58,323 nt of DNA from Aliagarivorans taiwanensis DSM 22990 (GCF_000429505.1 NZ_AUBZ01000032.1:1-58323); one strand, 5' to 3'; numbered from the stretch's first letter, positions 35,080 to 44,989 are shown. The notes: generated by a model not told the origin, from the sequence alone. Program-made: numbers and translations.

Positions 35080-35463
35080 ATGAAGAAGCACTGTTTAGCG
35101 GTAGTCTGCGGACTTGGACTTTGCACCTCGGCCCAAGCCTTAGAGCTTGGCGCTTACCTTGGCGATGACGCCGGTATCGGGATCTTGCACCACGACCTAC
35201 GAGTGAATGTGGGCTTAAGTAACTTTGCCCTGTCGCTGGATAAGATCCACAGCTTTCGCGATAACCCGCAGTATTTCTACTGGGGTTATGGTGCCAAGTA
35301 CCGCGACAGCAACAAACACAGTTTTGGTATTCGCGGCAACTTCGGCATCAAAACCCAGGTCGACAGCTTCGTGCTCTACGCAGAGGCGCAACCGATTGCC
35401 TATCTGCTGGAGGACACCGCGATGAAGCTGGAAGTAAACGCAGGTGTACGTTACCGCTTCTAG
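35080..35463 (+). CDS. Small outer-membrane beta-barrel-like protein
   Basis: 127 residues with a Sec signal (HCLAVVCGLGLCTSAQA) and a mature part of alternating polar/hydrophobic strands (YFYWGYGAKYRDSNKHSFGIRGNFGIK; FVLYAEAQPIAYLL), ending in YRF. A terminal Phe is the usual recognition signal for the BAM machinery. The size fits a small 8-strand or incomplete barrel. Function unknown. A 7-bp hairpin (AACAGCA/TGCTGTT, 35467-35486) follows the stop without a T-run and may be a weak terminator. Confidence 0.72.
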   Translation: MKKHCLAVVCGLGLCTSAQALELGAYLGDDAGIGILHHDLRVNVGLSNFALSLDKIHSFRDNPQYFYWGYGAKYRDSNKHSFGIRGNFGIKTQVDSFVLYAEAQPIAYLLEDTAMKLEVNAGVRYRF

Positions 35464-35557
35464 GACAACAGCACACTCTTGCTGTTCGAGGCGCGTCCTA
35501 TCAGAACTACCGATAATTCTCTGCTAGCCTTATAAAAAACGTCTTGCAGAGAGCCCC

Positions 35558-36391
35558 ATGTCACAACCTCCGATGGAACAGCTGGTCGCCTTCGCCCAAT
35601 TGGTCGAGCGCCACCAGCAACGTGCCGCAGGGTTAATGGGGCCCGCCACTCAAGCGCTGGAAAAGACCCTAGAGTGCCAGTTAGTTGATCGCCGCACCGC
35701 CCAGCTCAACCAGCTCGGCAGACAACTGTTCAACCACGCCCAAGCCCTGAGCAAAGCCCTCGGCCATTTCAGCCAGCGCCCACCACAGCGACATAACGCT
35801 GAACTGGTGCTGGCGATGGATGAGCTGGTCCCCAGTCAGGCGCTGCTGAACTTCTATCCCAAGTTACTCTCTGAGCTGCCGCTGCAAGAGTTCGTACTGC
35901 GTCAGCTGCCCAACGAAAGCTTAGTCACGGCCTTAGAGCAAGGTGAGACGGATATGCTGCTGCGTCTGGCTGAGCAGCAAAAGCCACCGCGTACCCAATC
36001 GCGGCGATTTTGCTCGATGAGCGTATGCTGGGCCTGCGCCCCCAACCACCCGCTAGCCAAGCGCCAGCAGCTCAGCATTGAGCAGGTGCTACAGTTTCGT
36101 CAGCTACATATCAGCAGCCTGCCCGACTATCTGCTGCTTAACCCACTCAACCATTGGCAGGTCAATCAGCGCGATCTGCTCAACGATCTACTGGTGTTGG
36201 GCGAGGGCTGGGCCATCGCGCCACGCCATTGGCTCAATCATGCCCTCAACTCCGGGCGCTTAACCGAATTGCGATTGGATAATCACTACGTACCCAACAA
36301 GCTCAATATCGAGCTGATGTGGCTCAGCCATCGGCGCGATGCCCAATTTGTCCATTGCCTGAACCTGCTTGGAGTATCCAGCCATGAGTAA
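35558..36391 (+). CDS. LysR-like regulator with shortened DNA-binding head
   Basis: 277 residues. The C-terminal 190 residues look like a LysR effector domain (AELVLAMDELVPSQALLNFYPKLLSELP; GEGWAIAPRHWLNHAL). The N-terminus aligns with a LysR winged helix only if several residues are missing between FAQLVERHQQRAAG and PATQALEKTLECQLVDRRTAQLNQLGRQLF, where the recognition helix is normally SQPAVSRQIKALE. DNA binding may be altered or lost. It overlaps the next LysR-like gene by 8 bases, so both are made together. Confidence 0.68.
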   Translation: MSQPPMEQLVAFAQLVERHQQRAAGLMGPATQALEKTLECQLVDRRTAQLNQLGRQLFNHAQALSKALGHFSQRPPQRHNAELVLAMDELVPSQALLNFYPKLLSELPLQEFVLRQLPNESLVTALEQGETDMLLRLAEQQKPPRTQSRRFCSMSVCWACAPNHPLAKRQQLSIEQVLQFRQLHISSLPDYLLLNPLNHWQVNQRDLLNDLLVLGEGWAIAPRHWLNHALNSGRLTELRLDNHYVPNKLNIELMWLSHRRDAQFVHCLNLLGVSSHE

Positions 36392-37181
36392 ACCACTGCT
36401 GGCTAACCAAGCCCAACTGACCGCGCTAAGACTCGTGGCTGAGCATGGCTCACCGCCTCAAGCCAGTCGCTACAGCAACTCCAGCGCCGCTGAGATAGAA
36501 GGCCAGCTACAAGACTTACAGGCGCTGATTGGCGCCGAGCTGTTTGTGGTGCGCGATGGCCACTATCACTTAAGCCCATGTGGACTGGGGCTAATCGAGC
36601 AGGCTCAGCTTATCGAGCTGCTCTACCAACAGAGCCTGCAGCAAGTCGAGCATGCGCTAAGTAACACCCCCCAGCAGCTGCAGCTGGGCTATGCCGCGTG
36701 GTTCCCCAGCCCACTGCTGACCTTGGTGTTGCGCCAGCTTAGCCAGCGCTACCCCCACCTGCAGGTGGCGGTGAGCCACAACCCCCTGTGCGACGTGTTC
36801 TTCTCGTTCTCGGCTCAGCCTCCCAACAGCGATCCGCCATGGCATAGCAGCCTATGGCAGTCACTCAAGCTGGTTAAGGTGGCCCAGCCTCAGCTGGTTA
36901 AGCCGCAGCGCTTCGACGGCCATATGTGCCTTTTCGATATCGCCAATCCAAGGGATATCCATTGCTTGTTTGATGGCGAGGGCTTGCTGTTGGATGCCCT
37001 GCAAGCCGGACTCGGCTGGGCGGTACTGCCAGAGATCAGCGTGGAATCACGCCTGGCCGACGGCACGCTGAAAGCCTGGCCACAGAGTATGGGCGAGCTC
37101 CCTTGCTATCGGCATTGCGCCTATAGCTGTCCGCCGGAGCTAAGCAGTTGGCTCAATGGCCTGAAAATGTCGCCTTGCTAG
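36384..37181 (+). CDS. Second LysR-like regulator, paired with the one before
   Basis: About 265 residues. The N-terminal 60 residues have full LysR head length (LRLVAEHGSPPQASRYSNSSAAEIEGQLQDLQALIGAELF) but few consensus residues; the usual A-A-x-x-L-x-x-S-Q-P-A-V is replaced. The rest is LysR-effector-like (LQLGYAAWFPSPLLTLVLRQLSQRYPHLQVAV; ALQAGLGWAVLPEISV). GGAG precedes the ATG at 36384, which lies inside the first gene. Two tandem LysR-like proteins, possibly acting as a heteromer, is my inference. Targets unknown. Confidence 0.68.
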   Translation: MSKPLLANQAQLTALRLVAEHGSPPQASRYSNSSAAEIEGQLQDLQALIGAELFVVRDGHYHLSPCGLGLIEQAQLIELLYQQSLQQVEHALSNTPQQLQLGYAAWFPSPLLTLVLRQLSQRYPHLQVAVSHNPLCDVFFSFSAQPPNSDPPWHSSLWQSLKLVKVAQPQLVKPQRFDGHMCLFDIANPRDIHCLFDGEGLLLDALQAGLGWAVLPEISVESRLADGTLKAWPQSMGELPCYRHCAYSCPPELSSWLNGLKMSPC

Positions 37182-37229
37182 ACACAAGGCGATATCCTTT
37201 AGCCACTTTGCCATTACAACGCTATCTTG

Positions 37230-37820
37230 ATGTCTCGCGCTCGCTGCCCTCACTGCCAACGTCCACTCAGCCACTGCCTGTGTGCCGATATCTCTATGCT
37301 CGAACACCAGCGTCCGGTGACCATCTTGCGCCATCCGAGTGAGCAGCAACATGCCAAAGCGACCGCCCATTTAGCCGCCTTGTCACTGAGTCGCTGTGAG
37401 CTGATAGATGGCGAAGGCCCCGCTGATTTCGCCGCGTTTATCGCCAACTCAGATCTGAGCAGGGTAGGCCTTATCTACCCAAGCCCCGCGAGCCAGCCAC
37501 TCGAGCAGGCGGATGTCGGTGAGATTGACTCATGGCTGTTTCTCGATGGCACTTGGCGCAAAGCGCACAAATTGTTACAGCTCAACCCTTGGTTGCAATC
37601 ACTGCCCAGCTTCCACTTTGCTCAAGCCCCCGCCAGCGCCTACACCATTCGCAAGGCCAAACGCAGCGATAGCCTGTCAACCTTAGAAGCCATTGCCTAT
37701 ACCTTGGCGACGACGGAGCAGGCAGAGGTGAGCGGCTTACACCAGCTGCAACGCGCGCTTGTTGAGCAGCAGCTACAAGCCATGCCAAGTGCCGTTCGTC
37801 AGCGTTATCGCGAGCTGTAA
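37230..37820 (+). CDS. tapT: DTW-domain tRNA-uridine aminocarboxypropyltransferase (TapT-like)
   Basis: 196 residues. Four Cys at the start (CPHCQRPLSHCLC) form a probable zinc site. The family-defining Asp-x-Thr-Trp motif is in WLFLDGTWRKAHKLL, and IRKAKRSDSLSTLEAIAYTL is the conserved C-terminal part. E. coli TapT (YfiP) makes acp3U47 in tRNA from S-adenosylmethionine; this protein belongs to the same SPOUT-like family, though assignment to TapT rather than a sister type is by overall similarity. ATG at 37230 is used rather than an adjacent TTG. Confidence 0.8.
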   Translation: MSRARCPHCQRPLSHCLCADISMLEHQRPVTILRHPSEQQHAKATAHLAALSLSRCELIDGEGPADFAAFIANSDLSRVGLIYPSPASQPLEQADVGEIDSWLFLDGTWRKAHKLLQLNPWLQSLPSFHFAQAPASAYTIRKAKRSDSLSTLEAIAYTLATTEQAEVSGLHQLQRALVEQQLQAMPSAVRQRYREL

Positions 37821-37987
37821 CAGCGATTTGTTCGGCTTGCGCCGTTAAAAAATTGCAGAAAATATCAACAGTCTCTAAGCAAAGGCTAATATTGTTGTAA
37901 CAACCACACCGCTTGTAGTGATTTTGTAAGTTCGCTGTGAAAGAATAGCGCCCCCGCATGTTCAATAGCCCCAACAGAGAGTCGTGA

Positions 37988-39676
37988 ATGGAAGAGTTTA
38001 AACGCCCGCTTTTTATTCCTTACGCCGGTCCGGCATTACTAGAAACCCCCTTGCTGAACAAAGGCAGTGCCTTCAGTCAGGAAGAGCGAATCTTCTTCAA
38101 TCTGGAAGGGTTGTTGCCAGAGAACATCGAGAGTATTGAAGAGCAGGCAGAGCGCGCTTATCAGCAGTATCAAGGCTTCACCACCGATCTGGACCGCCAT
38201 ATCTACCTACGCAACATTCAGGACACCAACGAGACCCTGTTCTATCGCCTGGTAGAGGATCATATCAGCGAGATGATGCCGATTATCTACACCCCAACCG
38301 TGGGTGCGGCCTGTGAGCAGTTCTCCAATATCTACCGTCGTTCACGCGGTCTGTTTATCTCTTACCCTAACCGCCATCGCATTAACGAGTTGTTAAACAA
38401 CGCCACTCGCCACAACGTGAAGATTATCGTGGTCACCGATGGTGAGCGTATTCTCGGTTTGGGCGACCAAGGCATTGGTGGCATGGGTATTCCTATCGGT
38501 AAGCTGTCGCTGTATACCGCTTGTGGCGGGATCAGCCCGGCCTACACCCTGCCGATCGTGCTAGATGTGGGCACCGACAACCAGCAGCTGCTAAACGATC
38601 CGATGTACATGGGCTGGCGCCATAAGCGCATCAGCGGTGAAGAGTACAACGAGTTCGTTGAGCTATTTATGCAAGCGGTTAAGGTTCGCTGGCCAGACGC
38701 ACTGATTCAGTTCGAAGACTTTGCCCAGAAGAACGCCATGCCAGTGCTGCAGCGCTACAAAGACAAGTTCTGCTGCTTTAACGATGATATCCAAGGCACC
38801 GCGGCAGTAACCGTGGGCTCCTTGCTGGCAGCCTGTAAAGCGGCCAACAGCAAACTGAGCGAGCAGCGCGTCACCTTTGTCGGCTCTGGCTCAGCCGGTT
38901 GTGGTATCGCCGAGGCGATTATCATGGCCATGCAGGAAGAGGGCATCAGCGAGGCGCAAGCCCGCTCGCAGGTTTACATGGTTGACCGCTGGGGCCTACT
39001 GCAAGACAACATGCCAAACCTGCTGGACTTCCAGAAGCCCTTGGCTCAACCTGCCGATCTGCAGCAGCAATGGCAAACCGCACAAGACAGCCTGTCGCTA
39101 TTAGATGTAGTGACCCACGCCAAGCCCACAGTGTTAATCGGTGTATCGGGCGCGCCGGGCGTGTTTACCCAAGAAGTGATCGAGACCATGCACAGCAACT
39201 GTGCCCGTCCTATCGTATTGCCACTGTCCAACCCGACTAGCCGAGTAGAGGCCTTGCCAGAAGACATTTTGCGCTGGACCGATGGCCAAGCGCTGGTTGC
39301 CACCGGCAGCCCTTTCCCCGCAGTGCAACTGGGCGACAACAGCTACCCAATTGCCCAGTGCAATAACAGCTACATCTTCCCGGGCATCGGCTTGGGCGTA
39401 TTGGCGGTACAAGCCGAGCGGGTCAGCGATGGAATGCTGATGAGTGCTTCGCGTGCACTGGCTGAGTGCTCGCCACTGGCGCAAAACGGTGAAGGCGCGC
39501 TGTTGCCCGCATTGGAAGATATCCAGCAGGTCAGCAAGGTTATCGCCCGCCAAGTAGCAATTACCGCTATGCAGGAAGGCCACGCGCTGCGTATCGACGA
39601 CCAAGCGCTGGAACAATCGATAGAAGCGGCATTCTGGAAGCCAGAATATCGCCAGTACAAACGTACCTCGTTCTAA
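37988..39676 (+). CDS. maeA: NAD-dependent malic enzyme MaeA
   Basis: 562 residues, matching E. coli MaeA/SfcA (565). The malate- and metal-binding region is clear ([92 protein letters not shown]), and [15 protein letters not shown] is the NAD-binding loop. It decarboxylates malate oxidatively to pyruvate and CO2 in the cytoplasm. Single gene. It may link to the dicarboxylate carriers elsewhere in the window, but no physical coupling is seen. Confidence 0.96.
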   Translation: MEEFKRPLFIPYAGPALLETPLLNKGSAFSQEERIFFNLEGLLPENIESIEEQAERAYQQYQGFTTDLDRHIYLRNIQDTNETLFYRLVEDHISEMMPIIYTPTVGAACEQFSNIYRRSRGLFISYPNRHRINELLNNATRHNVKIIVVTDGERILGLGDQGIGGMGIPIGKLSLYTACGGISPAYTLPIVLDVGTDNQQLLNDPMYMGWRHKRISGEEYNEFVELFMQAVKVRWPDALIQFEDFAQKNAMPVLQRYKDKFCCFNDDIQGTAAVTVGSLLAACKAANSKLSEQRVTFVGSGSAGCGIAEAIIMAMQEEGISEAQARSQVYMVDRWGLLQDNMPNLLDFQKPLAQPADLQQQWQTAQDSLSLLDVVTHAKPTVLIGVSGAPGVFTQEVIETMHSNCARPIVLPLSNPTSRVEALPEDILRWTDGQALVATGSPFPAVQLGDNSYPIAQCNNSYIFPGIGLGVLAVQAERVSDGMLMSASRALAECSPLAQNGEGALLPALEDIQQVSKVIARQVAITAMQEGHALRIDDQALEQSIEAAFWKPEYRQYKRTSF

Positions 39677-39774
39677 GTAGGGTAAAAGCTGGGCACTAAG
39701 CAAATGGCTCAGCTAACCTGATAGAAAACAAGGAAGTAACCGGCGGGCTCCCCGCCATTGCCCAAGGAGGGGCG

Positions 39775-41688
39775 ATGAACATCAAACACTTAACCATTCG
39801 CCAAAAGCTGACGCTGTCGATGATTACTGCAGTGCTGGCATCTACCCTGTTGGTGGGCTGGCTGAGCCAACACCAAGCCAAACTGGTTATCGAATCACGG
39901 ATGCAAGAGCGCGAGCTACCCGCCGTGCTCAAGCAGATCCGTAACCGCATCGACCGCGAAGTCACCGTGCTACTTGGCGCCGCGGAAAGCTTAGCCAATA
40001 ACCCGATGATCCTCGAGCGCACCACCACGACCACCAACCCAGAAGGCGAGCAGCAAGTTGTCGACCTGCTAGTCGATACTAAGCGTCAGTACAACTTGGC
40101 CGATGCCTCAGTCTCTAACCGCGAAACCGCCAACTACTGGAATCAAGAGGGTTTTCTACGAACCCTGACTCCTGACCGGGATGGCTGGTTTTTTGCCTTC
40201 CGCAGCTCTGGTGAGCCGAAAATGGTCAGTGTTTACACCTCGTCCACAGAGGGCGTCAAACTGTTCCTGAACTACCAACAGGTGAACGGAAAAGGTCTGG
40301 CGGGCGTCTCCAAGACCATGGGTGAAATGATTAACTTTTTGGATGGCTTTAAGCTCGAGCAGAGCGGCTTTGTCTACTTGGTAGATGGCGAAGGCACCAT
40401 CCGCATCCATCGCGATGAATCCAAACTGGGCAAGCTCACCCTTGTTGACGAGTATGGCAGTGCAGCCAGCGCACTGACTAACAAGGCCCCATTTGCGCTG
40501 ATTGAGCAAAAACACCAAGGCAAGAACCTGTTGGTGGCCACCAGCTACATTGAGTCCATGGGTTGGTATGTGGTGGCCGAACTGCCCAAGGCCGAAGCCC
40601 TTGCCGCCCTCAACAAAGCCACCCGTTACATCCTGCTAAGTACCCTACTGGTGGTGGTGCTGTTTGTGTTTGTCGCGCTGTGGCTGGCCAATAGCATCAG
40701 CAGACCGATTAGCCAACTGGCCACGGTGTTTCAAAACCTGGGAGCCGGCGATGGCGATCTCAGGCAGCGGCTCGAAGTAGTCGGCAACGACGAGATGGCC
40801 CAGCTCGCCAGTGGCTTTAACGGCTTTATCGGCAAGATCCACGACTCGGTCAAGCAAGTCGCCAGCAGTGGTGAACAGTTGAATGATGCATCTCGTAACG
40901 TCGCAGACCAAAGCCAAAGCAGCTTGGATAATGCCCATAACCAACAGGATCGGGTCACCCAAGTCGCCACCGCCATCAACGAGATGGGCTCAACAGTAAA
41001 CGAGATTGCCGGTAACGCCTCTCAAGCGGCCGATGCTGCCCAGGATGCCGAGCAGGAGTCCTCTCGCGGCCAAGAGGTGGTACTCAAGGCCCGCGACACC
41101 ATCATCAACCTTGCCGAAGAGATGCGCCAGGTGGCGGAAGTAGTGGACTCACTGGCAGAGAGCAGCCAGTCCATCGGTGGGATCCTCGATGTGATCCGGG
41201 GTATCTCCGAGCAAACCAACTTGCTGGCACTGAATGCTGCCATTGAAGCAGCCCGCGCCGGAGAACAGGGCCGCGGCTTTGCGGTAGTAGCCGACGAAGT
41301 GCGCAGCCTGGCCAGTCGCACCGCCGAGTCGACCGATGAGATCCAGCAGATGATTAACCGCCTGCAAGAGCAAGCGCGCAACGCGGTTAGTGCCATTGAG
41401 CAGAGCACCGAGATGAGCAGCCAAGGGGCCGACGATGCCGAGCATGCCTATGGCGCACTGCAGGAGATCTCTAAGCGGATCAGCCTGATTTCAGACATGA
41501 ATATTCAGGTCGCCACCGCCACCGAAGAGCAATCCTCGGTAGTGGCCGAGCTTAACGGCAATGTCGATGAGATTAACCTGACCACCCAGCTGAGTACCGA
41601 GTCTGCCTCGCAGATGTCGGACGCCAGCAAGCAGCTCAATCAGCTAGCCGATCAACTGGCCAAGTTGGTCGGCAGCTTTAAGCTGTAA
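39775..41688 (+). CDS. Methyl-accepting chemotaxis protein with Cache sensor
   Basis: 637 residues. Membrane segment 1 at about 14-32, periplasmic dCache-type sensor to about 280 ([41 protein letters not shown]), segment 2 at about 285-306 and HAMP to about 360. The cytoplasmic hairpin carries the invariant tip [37 protein letters not shown]. It signals to CheW/CheA. There is no C-terminal CheR-tethering pentapeptide. AAGGAGG precedes the ATG. A ligand cannot be assigned. Confidence 0.93.
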   Translation: MNIKHLTIRQKLTLSMITAVLASTLLVGWLSQHQAKLVIESRMQERELPAVLKQIRNRIDREVTVLLGAAESLANNPMILERTTTTTNPEGEQQVVDLLVDTKRQYNLADASVSNRETANYWNQEGFLRTLTPDRDGWFFAFRSSGEPKMVSVYTSSTEGVKLFLNYQQVNGKGLAGVSKTMGEMINFLDGFKLEQSGFVYLVDGEGTIRIHRDESKLGKLTLVDEYGSAASALTNKAPFALIEQKHQGKNLLVATSYIESMGWYVVAELPKAEALAALNKATRYILLSTLLVVVLFVFVALWLANSISRPISQLATVFQNLGAGDGDLRQRLEVVGNDEMAQLASGFNGFIGKIHDSVKQVASSGEQLNDASRNVADQSQSSLDNAHNQQDRVTQVATAINEMGSTVNEIAGNASQAADAAQDAEQESSRGQEVVLKARDTIINLAEEMRQVAEVVDSLAESSQSIGGILDVIRGISEQTNLLALNAAIEAARAGEQGRGFAVVADEVRSLASRTAESTDEIQQMINRLQEQARNAVSAIEQSTEMSSQGADDAEHAYGALQEISKRISLISDMNIQVATATEEQSSVVAELNGNVDEINLTTQLSTESASQMSDASKQLNQLADQLAKLVGSFKL

Positions 41689-41700
41689 GCCCACCGAGCA

Positions 41701-41734
41701 CTGCCGCGAGCCGCTTTCCCCGAGCTCGTGGCAG
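41701..41734 (+). terminator. Hairpin after the chemoreceptor gene
   Basis: CTGCC-G-CGAGC pairs with GCTCG-T-GGCAG over a 12-base loop (10 Watson-Crick pairs plus a G:T). It begins 12 bases past the stop. There is only ATTCTG after the stem, so it may be a weak or Rho-assisted terminator. Confidence 0.45.
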
Positions 41735-41920
41735 ATTCTGCACCAAAACGCAGTGACCTATGAAGAATGCAGCGGGTCAAGCACCATCATTCACACCTCT
41801 GACACGCATCATCTAAAAGTCATTTTTTTCTTTCTTTACATAGATTTAATAAATAATCTCAAAGACTCATGGTATTTCCCCAAACAGACAAATAACTATA
41901 TCCAACATAAGGAAAATACA

Positions 41921-42514
41921 GTGGATTCTTCTCTTCTTATCTCCCTTGCGGTCGTTGTCGTCGTACTGTTCTTTTTGGTATCGATGTTCAACAAGCTGGT
42001 GACCATGCGCAACCGCTACCAGAATGCCTTCTCTCAGATTGAGGTGCAGCTGAAGCGCCGTTATGACCTGATCCCGAACCTGGTAAACGCAGCCAAAGCC
42101 TACATGAAGCACGAGTCAGAAACTCTGGAAGCAGTGGTTAAGGCGCGTAACGAAGCGATGAGCGGCCTGAACAAAGCCAGCGGCGACCAAACCGGTGCCG
42201 GCATTGCTGAGCTGGCTGGTGCTGAGAATCAGCTAACTGCGGCTATGGGCCGTTTCAACATGGTGATGGAGTCTTACCCAGACCTGAAAGCCAACCAGAA
42301 CATGATGCAGCTGTCAGAAGAGATGACCTCTACCGAGAACAAGATCGCCTTTGCGCGTCAGGGCTACAACGATTCCGTAACCGGCTACAACTCGTACAAG
42401 CAGCAGTTCCCAGCGGTAGTGTTTGCTGGCATGTTCGGCCACTCTGCCGATGCCAAACTGCTTGAGTTTGAAGACAGCGCCGCTCTGCAGAAGGCCCCTG
42501 AGGTGAGCTTCTAA
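41921..42514 (+). CDS. lemA: LemA family membrane protein
   Basis: 197 residues: one N-terminal membrane segment (LLISLAVVVVVLFFLVSMFNKLV) and a helical LemA domain (RNRYQNAFSQIEVQLKRRYDLIPNLVNAAKAYMKHE; ENKIAFARQGYNDSVTGYNSYKQQFPAV). The frame is open 168 bases further upstream, but that stretch is not LemA-like. GTG 41921 has AAGGA 7 bases before it and gives family length. The stop overlaps the next ATG (TAATGG). LemA beside an HtpX-like protease is a conserved pairing linked to membrane stress. Confidence 0.92.
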   Translation: MDSSLLISLAVVVVVLFFLVSMFNKLVTMRNRYQNAFSQIEVQLKRRYDLIPNLVNAAKAYMKHESETLEAVVKARNEAMSGLNKASGDQTGAGIAELAGAENQLTAAMGRFNMVMESYPDLKANQNMMQLSEEMTSTENKIAFARQGYNDSVTGYNSYKQQFPAVVFAGMFGHSADAKLLEFEDSAALQKAPEVSF

Positions 42515-43527
42515 TGGACTTTTTTGCGCAACAGGATCAGGCGAAGAACCGCTCAAAACAATTGGTCGGACTGTTCGCCCTGTCACTATTCGGGATTGTG
42601 GTGATCCTCTATACCCTTGGCTTTATGCTGGTCTCTTTTGATAGCTGGAGCTACTACAGCGCGGGTCAGCTGGCCTCGTTCTACTTCCAAGGCATGGCGA
42701 CGCCAGATTTCTGGCTGTTTGTGCTGATTATCTGCGCGGTGATCACCGGCATCAGCGGCCTTAAATGGCTTAGCATCAAAGAGGGCGGCGCCAAGGTTGC
42801 TGAATCGCTGGGCGGCCAACTGGTAAACAAAACCACCACGAACCACCAAGAGCAAGTGCTGCTGAACGTAGTCGAAGAGATGGCGATTGCTGCAGGCATC
42901 AAAACGCCACCGGTGTACATCCTGGAAGAAACTGCCATCAACGCCTTTGCCGCCGGAAACACCGTCGACGATGCGGTGATCGGAGTTACCCGAGGCGCGC
43001 TAGAAGCGTTTAACCGTGACCAACTACAAGGCGTGATTGCCCACGAGTTCAGCCACATCTTCAATGGCGATATGAGCCTGAATATGAAGCTGATGGCAAC
43101 CGTTGCTGGCCTGATTATTGTTAGTGCCATCGGCTATCGCATCTTCCTGTTCACCCGCTTCTCGCGCAACAAGAATGCCAACAAGCTGGCCTTGGTAGGA
43201 ATTGCCCTGATGGTAGTGGGCTCGCTGGGTAGCGTGTTTGGTAAGTTCATTAAGGCTGCGGTAAGCCGCCAGCGTGAGTATCTGGCCGATGCCTCGGCGG
43301 TTCAATACACCCGTAACCCACAAGGGATTGCCAGCGCGCTGAAACTGATTGGTGCGCAATACCACAACGCACCGAAAGAAGAGCGTGAAATGCAAAACGG
43401 CGGCGCGGCGCAAGCCAGCCACATGTTCTTCAGCCACTTTAGTCCGGTGAGCATGTTGGCCTCGCATCCGCCACTGGAAAAACGTATCAAGGCGATTGAG
43501 CCAAACTGGGATGGCAAGTACAACTAA
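42514..43527 (+). CDS. HtpX-like M48 membrane metalloprotease
   Basis: 337 residues. Two membrane segments at about 17-42 and 65-83, then the M48 catalytic domain: zinc motif HEFSH (His177, Glu178, His181), the third ligand in SRQREYLADASAV, and two further hydrophobic segments between (MATVAGLIIVSAIGYRIFLF; LALVGIALMVVGSLGSVFG). It is longer than E. coli HtpX, having an N-terminal extension, and belongs to the class co-operonic with lemA. Expected role is quality control of inner-membrane proteins. The IS4 element sits 40 bases downstream of its stop. Confidence 0.9.
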   Translation: MDFFAQQDQAKNRSKQLVGLFALSLFGIVVILYTLGFMLVSFDSWSYYSAGQLASFYFQGMATPDFWLFVLIICAVITGISGLKWLSIKEGGAKVAESLGGQLVNKTTTNHQEQVLLNVVEEMAIAAGIKTPPVYILEETAINAFAAGNTVDDAVIGVTRGALEAFNRDQLQGVIAHEFSHIFNGDMSLNMKLMATVAGLIIVSAIGYRIFLFTRFSRNKNANKLALVGIALMVVGSLGSVFGKFIKAAVSRQREYLADASAVQYTRNPQGIASALKLIGAQYHNAPKEEREMQNGGAAQASHMFFSHFSPVSMLASHPPLEKRIKAIEPNWDGKYN

Positions 43528-43566
43528 GCACTCCCGACTCGCTAGTTAGCACAAAGCCCGCTATGT

Positions 43567-43587
43567 GCGCAATGTAGATCAGTTAAG
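43567..43587 (+). repeat. Left terminal inverted repeat of the IS4 element
   Basis: 21 bases starting GCGCAATGTAG; matches the complement of 44981-45001 at 19 of 21 positions. Contains one GATC at 43577-43580. Confidence 0.88.
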
Positions 43588-43593
43588 GATCGG

Positions 43594-43621
43594 TTGACCG
43601 ATCCTTCTGATAAGAGACAAT
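43594..43621 (+). promoter_or_regulatory. Likely transposase promoter inside the IS4 leader
   Basis: TTGACC (43594-43599), 16 bases, then GACAAT (43616-43621) gives a sigma-70-type pair (5/6 and 4/6). The -35 hexamer lies in a perfect 9-bp hairpin AAGGATCGG/CCGATCCTT (43585-43606) that contains two GATC sites. The predicted start (about 43628) falls inside the left arm of the next stem-loop. Confidence 0.45.
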
Positions 43622-43651
43622 CGGAAACCTGTTTTAGGTTTCCGATTTTTT
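43619..43651 (+). terminator. Terminator-like stem-loop directly before the transposase ATG
   Basis: AATCGGAAACCT (43619-43630) and AGGTTTCCGATT (43636-43647) form a perfect 12-bp stem with a 5-base loop, followed by TTTT and then the ATG at 43652. Transcripts reading in from outside would be stopped here and the translation start would be buried. This is the usual way IS elements avoid activation by flanking promoters. Confidence 0.8.
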
Positions 43652-44989
43652 ATGTCTGTTCAAAACTGTTTTGCCGACTTCTTAGAAGAAAGCCCTGCTG
43701 ATATAGCCCAACTCACCACTTTCTCTGAGCATATCCCCGATGAGTGGATTATTAAGGCCGCTACGCTATCTGAAAAAGCAACAATTCGTAGACGGCGATT
43801 ACCCAGTGATATGGTGTTGTGGCTAATTGTGGGTATGGCCTTCTTTCGTAATGAACCTATTGCCGAAGTCGCTCGCAGAATGAACGTCTGTGCCGACGGT
43901 TTGGCTGATGAGGAGTTATTGGCTAAGAGCGCTTTGACTCAGGCTCGGCAGCGCTTAGGGCAAGCGGCGCCAGAGTGGTTATTCAGACAGTGTGGGAGAG
44001 CATGGGGTCTCGAGCGATATCCTGAGGATACATGGCAAGGTCTACAAGTATTTGCTATTGATGGTGCGCTTTTTCGAACAGCTGATACACCCGAGCTAAG
44101 AGAGCATTTTGGCTCTGGTAATACGTCGAGTAAGAGGCAAACTCCTCACCCAGTATTAAGAGTGGTCACCATGATGAATGTTCGCTCTCATGTCATCGTG
44201 GATGCAGCGATAAGCCCTTATCGCCGAGGTGAAATTCCTTTGGCCATACCTTTTGTCAATGCCTTACCAGATAAGTCTGTGACACTACTGGATAAAGGCT
44301 TCTATGGCGCGGATTTACTACTTTCTCTGCAGAGCAGCGGCATAAACAGGCACTGGTTACTCCCTGCAAAGAAGGGAGTGAAATACACATTGCTGGACGA
44401 TGAGGAAAGTAATGACATGCTGGTAGAGATGAAAGTCTCGCCACAGGCTCGTAAAAAGAACCCACACCTCCCGGAAAAGTGGCAAGTCAGAGCCGTCACT
44501 TATGAAGTTCAAGGTAAATCCAAAACGGTGTTTACCTCACTCCCTCGAGAAGAGTATGACGCTCAATCGGTGGCGGAGCTTTACCACGAGAGATGGGAAA
44601 TCGAACTAGGCTATCGCGACATGAAAAGTTCAATGCAGCACAACGCGTTAGTGCTACGAAGCAAAACGGTAGACCTGGTGTATCAAGAGCTATGGGGGCT
44701 ATTGCTTGGTTATAACCTGGTAAGGCGAGAAGCGAGTCAGGCAGCAGTGGAGCATGGGCGACGTCCCAATGAAATCAGCTTTAAATACGCTTACCAATTT
44801 ATCTCTAGCCAGCTGAAAGTGATGAGCAACGCGGTGTCTTTAGGTAACACGCCTAAACGCTTGAAGAGCCTGCGTGGAGACTTATCCGCCCTCTTCATAG
44901 ACAAACGCCCTAAGCCTAATCGGCCTAGGGCGGTAAAAATATCAAAGACCCGGTATCCTGTTAATCGCAATGCAGCCCCTCTTAAGTGA
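43652..44989 (+). CDS. IS4-family DDE transposase
   Basis: 445 residues. Catalytic Asp in FAIDGALFR, second Asp in VTLLDKGFYGADLL, and Glu within the IS4 signature Y-(2)-R-(3)-E-(6)-K seen as YHERWEIELGYRDMK. An N-terminal DUF-type transposase domain (LEESPADIAQLTTFSEHIPDEWI; MVLWLIVGMAFFRNEPIAEVARRM) precedes the core. The reading frame is unbroken, so the protein may be active. There is no Shine-Dalgarno directly before the ATG because a terminator stem ends there. This will keep synthesis low. Confidence 0.93.
   Translation: MSVQNCFADFLEESPADIAQLTTFSEHIPDEWIIKAATLSEKATIRRRRLPSDMVLWLIVGMAFFRNEPIAEVARRMNVCADGLADEELLAKSALTQARQRLGQAAPEWLFRQCGRAWGLERYPEDTWQGLQVFAIDGALFRTADTPELREHFGSGNTSSKRQTPHPVLRVVTMMNVRSHVIVDAAISPYRRGEIPLAIPFVNALPDKSVTLLDKGFYGADLLLSLQSSGINRHWLLPAKKGVKYTLLDDEESNDMLVEMKVSPQARKKNPHLPEKWQVRAVTYEVQGKSKTVFTSLPREEYDAQSVAELYHERWEIELGYRDMKSSMQHNALVLRSKTVDLVYQELWGLLLGYNLVRREASQAAVEHGRRPNEISFKYAYQFISSQLKVMSNAVSLGNTPKRLKSLRGDLSALFIDKRPKPNRPRAVKISKTRYPVNRNAAPLK

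Noticed and set aside
41753-41920. Longer N-terminus for lemA
   Set aside because: The extra 56 residues are not LemA-like, while GTG 41921 has AAGGA at good spacing and gives the membrane segment first.
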